28,538 nt of DNA from Pleurobrachia bachei (lineage: Eukaryota > Ctenophora > Tentaculata > Cydippida > Pleurobrachiidae), in assembly GCA_000695325.1 (NCBI GenBank), contig AVPN01000680.1, forward strand, positions 1 through 28,538, given 5' to 3'. Position numbers and translations under genes: made by a program. The notes under the pieces are model-generated. The model did not search any database. It worked only from the letters and a program-made list of their open reading frames with translations, and had not been told where the DNA came from. Positions 1 through 9,600 of the stretch are shown piece after piece (the first letter of the stretch is position 1; every line of letters begins with the position of its first letter).

Positions 1-54
1 GCTGACTTTCGGGCGGCAGTCAACTCACTGAGTCAGAGCGTGCAGGTGGTGTGA
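1..54 (+). CDS. 3' end of a C2H2 zinc-finger gene (upstream copy, partial)
   Basis: Eighteen codons ending in TGA at 52-54. They match the last codons of the zinc-finger gene copy ending at 2665, the final residues being SLSQSVQVV in both. The stop context differs slightly (GTG TGA here, GTA TGA there). The rest of this copy lies before the window. It is probably the parental gene, because the downstream copy lacks its 5' exons. The assignment rests on identity to the second copy, where zinc fingers are visible. Confidence 0.75.
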   Translation, partial: ADFRAAVNSLSQSVQVV

Positions 55-547
55 GATATGATAACATGTGATATCTTGGATTACTGAAGATCATCGTATG
101 AGAGAAACGTGAAAAAGATGGCGGATGAAATTGGACAATTTGAAATTGAGAAAGTTACATTGGACGATGATTTAAAGTTAGATAGTAGCTTTGTGGTATT
201 AGAGGTTAGAGTTTTTTAGTTTTCTTGATCCAGAGAGATATTGCTTGACGCTGGATATAATATTATTAGCAGATTTTAGCAATTTTTACAACTGTCCATT
301 TTGAGCGTGTGAGAAATTATTGATTTTCCAGATTGTGAAATTGTGTGAAATTACCAGTGACTTGGAGTACCCTAGCCGGTCAGAGACAATTTGAGAGTGT
401 GAGTTTTAAACAGCCCCCGTTGGACGGATATTTCGTGTGAGAACTGCAGTGCATAGTGCTGCCAAGAGAGAGTGAGAACTGGAAGTGAACCTGTGAACGA
501 GCCTATCTGAAGCCATGTAATTTAGTGATTAGTGAATAGTGATTACC

Positions 548-587
548 CAGCTTATTGGATGTCTGTGCACAGACATCCAATAAGCTG
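548..587. repeat. Perfect 40 bp palindrome, present in one duplicate only
   Basis: Two 20 bp arms meet with no spacer at 567/568; the left arm begins CAGCTTATTGG and the right arm ends CCAATAAGCTG. The second duplicate (near 3150-3175) holds the left arm only, followed directly by the downstream flank (ATATCTAGCTA). The right arm is therefore an extra inverted copy gained after the duplication, or lost from the other copy. Confidence 0.9.
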
Positions 588-1099
588 TGTATATCTAGCT
601 ATAATCGCTGGTTAGTTCTTCACAAGATATGTACGCCTGTAGAAATCTGTAAATTGTTAAAAAGCTGAAAATTTGTTGTATTGATCCTCTGTTTACATCC
701 CAATTAATCACCATGCGTATTAATTGTACGAATGCTTTAATTAATTAAATAGGCACTTAGTCATTCACTTTGGTGGCCTATTGTAAGGCCAATATAGTGT
801 ACGTCGTTGTCTGGGTATGATGAAGTTCAAAGAAATGCCCGATCGGGCCGATGAACTTCGACGTCACTGCCAGGTCCCTGCAAAACCCACCCGGTCTTGA
901 AACATGGTATCCAGGTGTGGCGCGCAGACCGATTGTTTTGGTTCGCGCGAGCTAAATCACCACAATATTATCGCGCGTTACAGTTATCAAGCAGATTAGG
1001 TTCCTCAACCAGCAACTTGCTGATCTCATACATGATAGGCTGATGATCTCATAGCCGATTTAAACCTTCTTTTGAGTTTAAAGTTTCCGCCTTTAAATT

Positions 1100-1152
1100 A
1101 TAGCCGATGAATTGTAAGGAAAGATTGTGGCAGAGAAGCACTCATCGGCTAT
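1100..1152. repeat. Stem-loop, 11 bp perfect stem
   Basis: ATAGCCGATGA at 1100-1110 pairs with TCATCGGCTAT at 1142-1152 around a 31 nt loop. The same hairpin occurs at 3719-3771 and 5187-5239 in the other duplicates. It lies between the convergent 3' ends of the zinc-finger and VWA5A-like genes. No function can be assigned; it could sit in the long 3' UTR of the zinc-finger gene. Confidence 0.7.
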
Positions 1153-1364
1153 TTAGTTTTGTAGAAACACACAGTTTTCGTCATTAAACAATCGATTATA
1201 AAGATTAAATCACCAGCATACTAAATAAACATAAACAAGGCAAAACTTTTCAAAAAGATGTAAACTGTCCAGCGACTAAAAAAGGTGTGTAAAACAATGA
1301 GTCTTAGTTACAATTGATCACGGAAACAATTACAGTTTAAAAGATAAAGTTTGTTTTTGTGCGT

Positions 1365-1771
1365 CTAAACTTCCAGAAATTGTTCGGTTAGCATCTTATC
1401 TCTTTCTCCATCCTGTGAAAAGTTCCTTACTTCTTGAGCTGTTAACATAAGAGTTGAGGAACGTCTCACAAGCTGTGTCAAGGACTGCCAAATCTGGGAA
1501 AGACAGTAGGGTTAATCAAAGAAAACAACAATTATTTAGCTGTAAAATTCAATCAAGAATCAGTATATCTCTAAGCTGTCTCTATAAGACTGTCCTCTCC
1601 GCACCGGGCCGAAGAACAAAACAACATAGATCTCACATTGTGGGACTCACCTTTATCACCCAGGTTTGCAGCAACAAAGTTATCAGCCTTGCCACCCATG
1701 CCTCTCCAGCTACTCTTTCTGTTGCTAACAAGGGACCTCAGATAGCATAGAACTATTAGGGTAGCAAACAA
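1365..1771 (-). pseudogene. VWA5A-like tail exons, copy A (fragment)
   Basis: This holds a copy of the terminal VWA5A-like exon (1365-1438, ending LTEQFLEV then stop) and the 3' part of the preceding exon (from its donor at 1651 up to 1771). The duplication break cuts that exon and leaves it without an acceptor, so this copy cannot be entered by its normal splice. The coding parts match copies B and C. The AATAAA found 10 nt past the stop in copy C reads AACAAA here because of the base at 1353. A dead duplicate unless the parent transcript reads through to the terminal exon. Confidence 0.8.
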
Positions 1772-1858
1772 TCACAGATCAGTATGAGCTACAAAGTCAA
1801 AAGGGCTATTGTGATGATCAATGATCACCCTAATCTAACCCGGCCGTTATTCCCCCAG

Positions 1859-2665
1859 ACCTGTGGTAAGGCGTTTGCTAACCAGGGAAATCTGAAGACC
1901 CACACCCGACTGCACACCGGTGAGAAACCGTACAAGTGTCCTCGGTGCGACAAGGCTTTCGCTGACGCTGGAAACCTTCAGCGACATATCACCACTCACA
2001 CAGGTTAGATAAGATCAAAATAAGTTTCTTATTTAGCATGCTAAAGCCCCAAATAGAAATAGAGTTGCTTCTCTTTTTGGGGGCTATTGTCTTCATTTCC
2101 ATGGCAACCAGTTTCGCTCATTAACCATTCTGAATTCTCCCCATTAGGTGTAAAACCGTACAAGTGTGTTCATTGCAACAAAGCCTTTTCAAGGAGCAGT
2201 AACCTCAAGACCCATCTTCTTACTCACACGGGCCTAAAACCTTTCTCCTGTACCTGCTGCAACAAGTCATTCACACGGCTCAGCTATCTCAAGGCTCACA
2301 TGAAAGGTGAATATAATAGTGAATTTAGTATTTGGATTTGTAAAACAAAAGCTTTAGAAGAAAGTTAAATCGGTTTTCAAGTTCTATTCTCAACTCAAAA
2401 CAATTCAATTTCTTCAGGTATTCGACACACTGACAAGATCACCGGACCCTGCACCGACTCCCCTGCCATGCAGCTACCTCAAATGAACACCACCCAGAGC
2501 CTGTTGAGTAACTCAACAACTCAGAACCTGTTGAGCTCCCAGAACCGTGTTACACCGCAAAGTCTTCTCAGTACACAGGATGCCCTTCTTGCAGCACTCA
2601 AGGATCAAAAGGCTGACTTTCGGGCGGCAGTCAACTCACTGAGTCAGAGCGTGCAGGTGGTATGA
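1859..2665 (+). pseudogene. C2H2 zinc-finger gene, 5'-truncated tandem copy
   Basis: Three exons: 1859-2003, 2148-2306 and 2418-2665, each flanked by AG/GT and joined in phase 1. The product has a partial finger (only the second Cys, then [14 protein letters not shown]), three complete fingers (CPRCDKAF..., CVHCNKAF..., CTCCNKSF... with the last His pair spaced HMKGIRH) and TGEKPY-type linkers. A Gln/Ser/Leu-rich tail with repeated QSLLS/QNLLS follows. Such fingers usually bind DNA in the nucleus. The first Cys of finger 1 would lie on an upstream exon ending C-x. That exon is missing because a VWA5A-like fragment sits immediately upstream. Every visible exon is intact, so the copy could be expressed if spliced from the upstream gene. 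I call it a truncated duplicate rather than a full gene. Confidence 0.75.
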
Positions 2666-3983
2666 AATGATATAATGTGATCTTGGATTACTAAAGATAA
2701 GCAGAAGAGAAACGTGAAAAAGATGGCGGATGAACTACGACAATTTGAAATTGAGAAAGTTGGACGATGATTTGAAGTTAGATAGTAGTACAGCTTTGTG
2801 GTATTAGAGGCTATAGTTTTTAGTTTTCTTGATCCAGAGAGTAAGATATTGACGCTGGATACAATATTATTAGCAGATTTTAGCAATTTTTACAACTATC
2901 CATTTTGAGCGTGTGAGAAATGTTAATGATTAATTTTCCAGATTGTGAAATTGTGTGAAATTATCAGCGACTTGGAGTACCAGTCGGTCAGAGACAATTT
3001 GAGAGTGTGTGTTTTAAACAGCCCCCGTTGGACGGATTTGTCGTGTGTGAGAACTGTATTGCAAAGTACTGCCATGTGAGTGAGAACTTAAAGTGAACCT
3101 GTGAACAAGCCCAATCTGAAGCCTGTGTAATTTAGTGATTAGTGATCACCCAGCTTATTGGATGTCTGTGAATATCTAGCTACGATTGCTGGTTAGTTCT
3201 TCACAAGATATACGCCTGTAGAAATCTGTAAATTGTTAAAAAGCTGAAAATTTGTTGTATTGATCCTCTGTTTACATCCCCATTAATGACTGCGTATTAA
3301 TTGGATGAATGCTTTTATGTTGGCAGTTGGGCACTTGATCATTCATGTTGGTGGCCTAATGTATGGCCATTATAGTGGACTTCGTTATCTGAACATCACC
3401 ATGAAGCAATTAGTCATGAAGTTCAAAGGGATGCCCGATCGCAATCGGGCCGATGAACGTCGACCCTAAACCAGTTCAAAACCCTAAACAGGTTCAAAAC
3501 ATGGTATCCAGGTGTGGCGCGCAGACCGATTGTTTTGGTTCGCGCGAGCTAAATCACCACAATATTATCGCGCGTTACAGTTATCAAGCAGATTAGGTTC
3601 CTCAACTGCAGCAACCTGATGATGTCTGAGTCTCTGATGATCTCATACATGATAGCCTGATGATCTCATAGCCACGATTTAAACCTTCTTTTGAGTTTAA
3701 AGTTTCCGCCTTTAAATTATAGCCGATGAATTGTAAGGAAAGATTGTGGCAGAGAAGCACTCATCGGCTATTTAGTTTTGTAGAAACACACAGTTTTCGT
3801 CATTAAACAATCGATTATAAAGATTAAATCACCAGCATACTAAATAAACATAAACAAGGCAAAACTTTTCAAAAAGATGTAAACTGTCCAGCGACTAAAA
3901 AAGGTGTGTAAAACAATGAGTCTTAGTTACAATTGATCACGGAAACAATTACAGTTTAAAAGATAAAGTTTGTTTTTGTGCGT
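2666..3983. other. Intergenic spacer of the second duplicate
   Basis: No coding exon was found. It parallels 55-1364 with many small differences up to 3675, including a single-arm version of the palindrome, an 18-base duplication-like stretch near 3466-3500 (AAACC-AGTTCAAAACCCTAA type) and a short hairpin CCCGAT-CGCA-ATCGGG near 3437. From 3676 it is identical to the other duplicates. Confidence 0.5.
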
Positions 3984-5143
3984 CTAAACTTCCAGAAATT
4001 GTTCGGTTAGCATCTTATCTCTTTCTCCATCCTGTGAAAAGTTCCTTACTTCTTGAGCTGTTAACATAAGAGTTGAGGAACGTCTCACAAGCTGTGTCAA
4101 GGACTGCCAAATCTGGGAAAGACAGTAGGGTTAATCAAAGAAAACAACAATTATTTAGCTGTAAAATTCAATCAAGAATCAGTATATCTCTAAGCTGTCT
4201 CTATAAGACTGTCCTCTCCGCACCGGGCCGAAGAACAAAACAACATAGATCTCACATTGTGGGACTCACCTTTATCACCCAGGTTTGCAGCAACAAAGTT
4301 ATCAGCCTTGCCACCCATGCCTCTCCAGCTACTCTTTCTGTTGCTAACAAGGGACCTCAGATAGCATAGAACTATTAGGGTAGCAAACAATTCAACAGAG
4401 ACACCGTTATCACTAGCGGCCTTCTCCAGATCAGCTCGAGAAATGTTGAGTTCTCGTTCAAAAGCATCTCCATAAACAAAACTCCCGTCTGATTGCTGGA
4501 GACGTGTAAATGCCATCAACGCTTCATCTCGCATAACAGCTGTAGGAAGGAGGGTGTGAGAACTGAGGATGTGTGTAAGAGAGGGATGATTATTATTGAA
4601 GTGGTGAAAATACTAAAATTAATTACATAATTATCATTACATTTTGAGAGGGGGACTTGAGGAGCCGGAGGAGGGGCACCAAATGCTGCAATTTGAGCCG
4701 GAGGAGGGGCAGCACAGGACATATTTTGCATCATCGGTGGTGCCTGCTGCATCATTTGTGGAGATGCCCTCCTCATTCTATTTGCACTCATGAGTTGTTG
4801 GGACGCCATTCGATTGGATCCCATTGATTTCCCCTTCACTTGACGAGTATTGGCCACCTGGTCTGAAAATTAGGCGTTTTTAGGATTTAGGTTAAATAAT
4901 AAAGAGATGAAGATAACTCTTCAGTTGACTAAAATCTACTACATATGTTATTTGCTAGCCGAGGTAGTAGGTACTTACAGACTGAGGCTGACTCTGTAGC
5001 TTTATAAGCTGATTTGGAAGGACCACCAAAAAATCCTCCTCCCCCTCCTTTCTCTAAAAGGTACATAGATTAATATTCTGTTACCTCTAGGTACAAGCAA
5101 TGTTCTTACATAAATCTTACATCAACGTCATTTTAACAGTTTC
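3676..5143. repeat. 1468 bp tandem unit, copy B
   Basis: It starts GATTTAAACC and ends TTTTAACAGTTTC. It is followed immediately by an almost identical unit of exactly the same length (5144-6611). The one substitution I found between them is G at 3972 against A at 5440. The first 715 bp are also present at 1057-1771. The junction at 5143/5144 joins an intron of the VWA5A-like gene to sequence beyond its 3' end. Confidence 0.95.
3984..5053 (-). pseudogene. VWA5A-like tail exons, copy B (four exons)
   Basis: Spare copies of the last four exons: 4979-5053 (Gly-rich, GGGGGFFGGPSKS), 4641-4862 (Met/Gln/Pro-rich linker), 4270-4539 (C-terminal helical domain) and 3984-4057 (last 24 codons and stop). 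All splice sites and reading frames are intact. What is missing is any upstream exon and the poly(A) hexamer, which reads AACAAA because of G at 3972. Transcripts of the main gene would reach copy C first, so these exons are probably not used unless termination at copy C fails. Confidence 0.75.
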
Positions 5144-6611
5144 GATTTAAACCTTCTTTTGAGTTTAAAGTTTCCGCCTTTAAATTATAGCCGATGAATT
5201 GTAAGGAAAGATTGTGGCAGAGAAGCACTCATCGGCTATTTAGTTTTGTAGAAACACACAGTTTTCGTCATTAAACAATCGATTATAAAGATTAAATCAC
5301 CAGCATACTAAATAAACATAAACAAGGCAAAACTTTTCAAAAAGATGTAAACTGTCCAGCGACTAAAAAAGGTGTGTAAAACAATGAGTCTTAGTTACAA
5401 TTGATCACGGAAACAATTACAGTTTAAAAGATAAAGTTTATTTTTGTGCGTCTAAACTTCCAGAAATTGTTCGGTTAGCATCTTATCTCTTTCTCCATCC
5501 TGTGAAAAGTTCCTTACTTCTTGAGCTGTTAACATAAGAGTTGAGGAACGTCTCACAAGCTGTGTCAAGGACTGCCAAATCTGGGAAAGACAGTAGGGTT
5601 AATCAAAGAAAACAACAATTATTTAGCTGTAAAATTCAATCAAGAATCAGTATATCTCTAAGCTGTCTCTATAAGACTGTCCTCTCCGCACCGGGCCGAA
5701 GAACAAAACAACATAGATCTCACATTGTGGGACTCACCTTTATCACCCAGGTTTGCAGCAACAAAGTTATCAGCCTTGCCACCCATGCCTCTCCAGCTAC
5801 TCTTTCTGTTGCTAACAAGGGACCTCAGATAGCATAGAACTATTAGGGTAGCAAACAATTCAACAGAGACACCGTTATCACTAGCGGCCTTCTCCAGATC
5901 AGCTCGAGAAATGTTGAGTTCTCGTTCAAAAGCATCTCCATAAACAAAACTCCCGTCTGATTGCTGGAGACGTGTAAATGCCATCAACGCTTCATCTCGC
6001 ATAACAGCTGTAGGAAGGAGGGTGTGAGAACTGAGGATGTGTGTAAGAGAGGGATGATTATTATTGAAGTGGTGAAAATACTAAAATTAATTACATAATT
6101 ATCATTACATTTTGAGAGGGGGACTTGAGGAGCCGGAGGAGGGGCACCAAATGCTGCAATTTGAGCCGGAGGAGGGGCAGCACAGGACATATTTTGCATC
6201 ATCGGTGGTGCCTGCTGCATCATTTGTGGAGATGCCCTCCTCATTCTATTTGCACTCATGAGTTGTTGGGACGCCATTCGATTGGATCCCATTGATTTCC
6301 CCTTCACTTGACGAGTATTGGCCACCTGGTCTGAAAATTAGGCGTTTTTAGGATTTAGGTTAAATAATAAAGAGATGAAGATAACTCTTCAGTTGACTAA
6401 AATCTACTACATATGTTATTTGCTAGCCGAGGTAGTAGGTACTTACAGACTGAGGCTGACTCTGTAGCTTTATAAGCTGATTTGGAAGGACCACCAAAAA
6501 ATCCTCCTCCCCCTCCTTTCTCTAAAAGGTACATAGATTAATATTCTGTTACCTCTAGGTACAAGCAATGTTCTTACATAAATCTTACATCAACGTCATT
6601 TTAACAGTTTC
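5144..6611. repeat. 1468 bp tandem unit, copy C
   Basis: Direct continuation of copy B and contiguous on its right with the rest of the VWA5A-like gene (unique sequence AGTGGATCAC from 6612). This is therefore the copy in its normal place. The unit carries the last four exons of the gene. Confidence 0.95.
5437..5442 (-). terminator. Poly(A) signal AATAAA of the VWA5A-like gene
   Basis: AATAAA on the minus strand begins 10 nt after the stop codon at 5452-5454. The equivalent hexamer in copies A and B is AACAAA. The very short distance from stop to signal implies a minimal 3' UTR. I saw no other AATAAA on this strand in the rest of the unit. Confidence 0.6.
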
Positions 6612-9600
6612 AGTGGATCACTTACTCATAGACTTTTTCGCGGGAGGTGGTGTAGATTTGGATATGGAACTTCCACCAAAGAAACTCTCTGCAAAGAAGA
6701 TATTGTTAAGATTAGTCTTCATAGAGTCTTCATAGAGGTGAACATAAAATGATAGTTGGTTTGATCATTGATAAGTCAGCTTACTTTTCTTGGCCTGGAC
6801 GGGTGATGAAGGAGGTGATGCACTAGATCCGCCAGAGTTCCCTTTACCCATCATACCTGATGACGTAACAAAGTAATGATGACGTAGTTATAATATCTAG
6901 TGTGGTTAATTCTTAATCAATAATCAATAAATTCAGTTTATCTATTGGTGAATTCGGGGGGATCTATAATTACAATTCAATATTTGCACATATTCTTACC
7001 ACTGGTGGTCTGTGCACAGTACATGTTACTGACATTGTAATGTGTACCCAAGTTAATCATCCTCTGTTTAACGTTGAGATCCTGGGCCATAACCTCGTCT
7101 TCCTCTACCTAGACGGGAGAAGGGAAGGTGAGGGAGGGGAAGGAAAGGGGATGAGAAGGGGAAGATATGGGGACAGGAGTTATAGGAAAGGCAATAGTGC
7201 AGTGGGAAATGGACGAGAATGGGAGGGGAGGGGTGGTATCAGGGACTAGAGGAACCGACGGGTGCTGGGAGGGTAGCCATGTTTTGGACTAACACAACCA
7301 GGGGACTGAGAAGTTGCGAAAAAAAGCTGACTAACCAGTTTAACAAATCTTCGGGCCATTAACTTGTGAAGTAGATCACTTTCCATAATCTTGGTTGTGT
7401 CCACCGTTACCAACATCATAACATCACCATCAGGACCTAGAAAGAGAGAAATAATTTAGGACTTTAGGTATGTAGATGGAGAAAGAGATAGAAAGATAGA
7501 GGGAGAAAGAGAGGGGAGGAGGAGCAAGAAAGAGGGGAGATCACCATGAGCTCAAATCAGAGTGAAAGAAAGAGTTGTATTCATTGCTACCTTTTCCAGA
7601 TATCTTCAGGCCCACGGGTAACTGCTTGGGATCCAGGGATTGGTAGACGATTGAGAGGCGAGTTGAGAACACGTGGGGTATGGGATGGGGTGCTGATGTT
7701 TCTTTCACTTCTAGAGGTGTTCCAATAGAGTCCGTCCTGAAGTGTTAGTATTAGTATCAGCATTATCATATTGGATCAAAGATTCACATGACTCTTAGTA
7801 AGAACTGGAACATCTTGGAATCATCTAGGGCACTGATCGTTTTGTTTTACAGGGTTGAGCTATACTACAACAGCAAAGCTACTCGAACTGTCTACCAGCT
7901 ACCTACCCAGGCCTGATAAAGCTGAATAGTTTCTTCTGTGGTTTCATATCACTCAACCAACTGAACTCAATCCCTGACAGAACAGAGAGAATGGAACACT
8001 GAAGGAGTTCCATGACCTTGTCTTTGAGGTCTTCCGCAAGGGTAACCTATGGAATAGGAATTGTAAAACTCGAGTATCCTATTGAAGTGGGATCCTTAGC
8101 TGTATTGTCTTTGTGAATTTCAATGAATGGAGTCGATTGAAAACTAAGGTATGTACTCCAAGACTTACAAAAAGTGCTGACCCATTTCCGGACCGAGCCA
8201 GACCATTAACCAACTCCCTACTTGCCCCCTCTCCGATTCCAAGAGAGAACACTCTACCCTGGCTTGCATGTCGTGCAACCATAGCCACGCTCTCACCGGG
8301 ACGGGATACATGTCCGTCTGTCAGTACAAATATCTGTTTCTGGCAATCCGGGGCTAGTTCCTGTTTGAATATGGTCTCCAGGGGCTCGTAGACACGGGTT
8401 CCACCACCTGAAAACACATGCATTATTTAATTTAGCTTGCAAAATCTGTGATGCGTGTTTTTATAGCAGGCCTGATAATTTGCCTTGCTCGACCCTGTTT
8501 CCCGCACCCGACCTTTCAAAATATAAAGGAGGGTAAGGACTAAGGACATAGCAATCAACTATTTGATCTGAATTACCTGCAACCATATTATCCACATACT
8601 GCCGAGCCTTCTGTAGGTTCTCATTGTTATAGGGAACTGATTTATCAAACAGAAAGTCGTAACTGGCATTGAAACTACAAATGTTAAACAGACAATCGGA
8701 GGGAAGAGAGGCCAGGAACACGTGGAGGGCTTCCTTTGCTTTTTCAATACTCCTACCCATCATGGAACCAGATCTGAGGGAGAAGGATTGGTGTGTTAAA
8801 AAAACTGTACCTGTAGTTATTAACTACTAGTTAATAAATACGTCTAGTTCTAGGGTGTTTTAGAGAGAAGTTTAGTTGTTCTAGGAGACAGTTCTACACG
8901 TGTTGGTGTTACTCACCGGTCCACAAGGAAGATCATCTCAGCCTGGAAATCAACACTGGGAAAATCTGGGACGAGAGTTACCATGGCTGCCACCTCCCCT
9001 CCACTTGACTTTTCTATAAGAATCTGGGGAGGAAGGGTTTGAGAGAGGGGAGGGATAGGGAGAGAGAGGGGCGGAGGGAGATAAAGAGAGAGCCGGTTAA
9101 CGAAATACAAGGAAATTAAAGTAACAGCGTATGACATTCTTATTTCTTACCCTAGCTCCGAATGGTTTCCCTGACACAGTCCCAATAAGGATCTGCTGTT
9201 CCTCTTCAAACCGTGTCCGCTGCAACACCAGGGTGGAGGTGCTGTGGTAGAACCCTTCCCCATCCACCCCATTTCCATCAGTCCACACCAGTTCAGTAGG
9301 GGAACACTCTGTTTTGAAGGCACAGGTCTGACGAACCTTGAAGTTTACTGTTATGTCCAACTCTTTATCGGTGTCAACTAGCTGTCGGGATATATGTTAA
9401 TTAGCTTATAATAAAACTGTCAGTTAACATAACTAAACAATACACATAGTGTGTTGGTTGTAATTTAGTTTGGTTGTAGGGTCGAGTTTGGCCATTGGTA
9501 ATTGGTTGTGTAAGCGTAGCATTAGCAATTCTCTCCCAGACATGAATATGTACAGACATAGTGACACAACAAGCTCATTGTGTAAAATTTAACTGTCTGT

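Larger units (their letters stand above)
55..1364. other. Intergenic / 3' flanking sequence of the first duplicate
   Basis: No coding exon was found. It contains the 40 bp palindrome, a CpG-rich block (about 900-985, GGCGCGCAGACC to TCGCGCGTTAC) unusually well preserved between duplicates, and the 11 bp stem-loop. An AATAAA at 1224-1229 (+) could end a long zinc-finger 3' UTR. Confidence 0.5.
1..1771. repeat. Tandem segmental duplication, first copy (zinc-finger tail + VWA5A-like tail)
   Basis: Positions 1-1771 align to 2612-4390 in the same orientation (offset 2611 at the left edge, 2619 at the right). Identity is uneven: 1-899 and about 1010-1056 carry many substitutions and small indels, about 900-1009 is essentially identical, and 1057-1771 is identical as far as I can read. 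At 1771/1772 the copy breaks off inside a VWA5A-like exon and continues into zinc-finger intron sequence, which is the junction expected of a head-to-tail duplication. Confidence 0.9.
1772..4390. repeat. Tandem segmental duplication, second copy of about 2.6 kb
   Basis: The second unit starts in an intron of the zinc-finger gene and runs through its last three exons, the intergenic spacer and the VWA5A-like tail. The part from 2612 onward is directly comparable with 1-1771. The corresponding zinc-finger exons of the first unit lie before the window. The arrangement implies an ancestral tail-to-tail gene pair. Confidence 0.85.

Noticed and set aside
1454-1750. 98-codon plus-strand open frame repeated at 4073 and 5541
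   Set aside because: It lies antisense over VWA5A-like coding exons and their intron; no domain, and the copies reflect the duplication.
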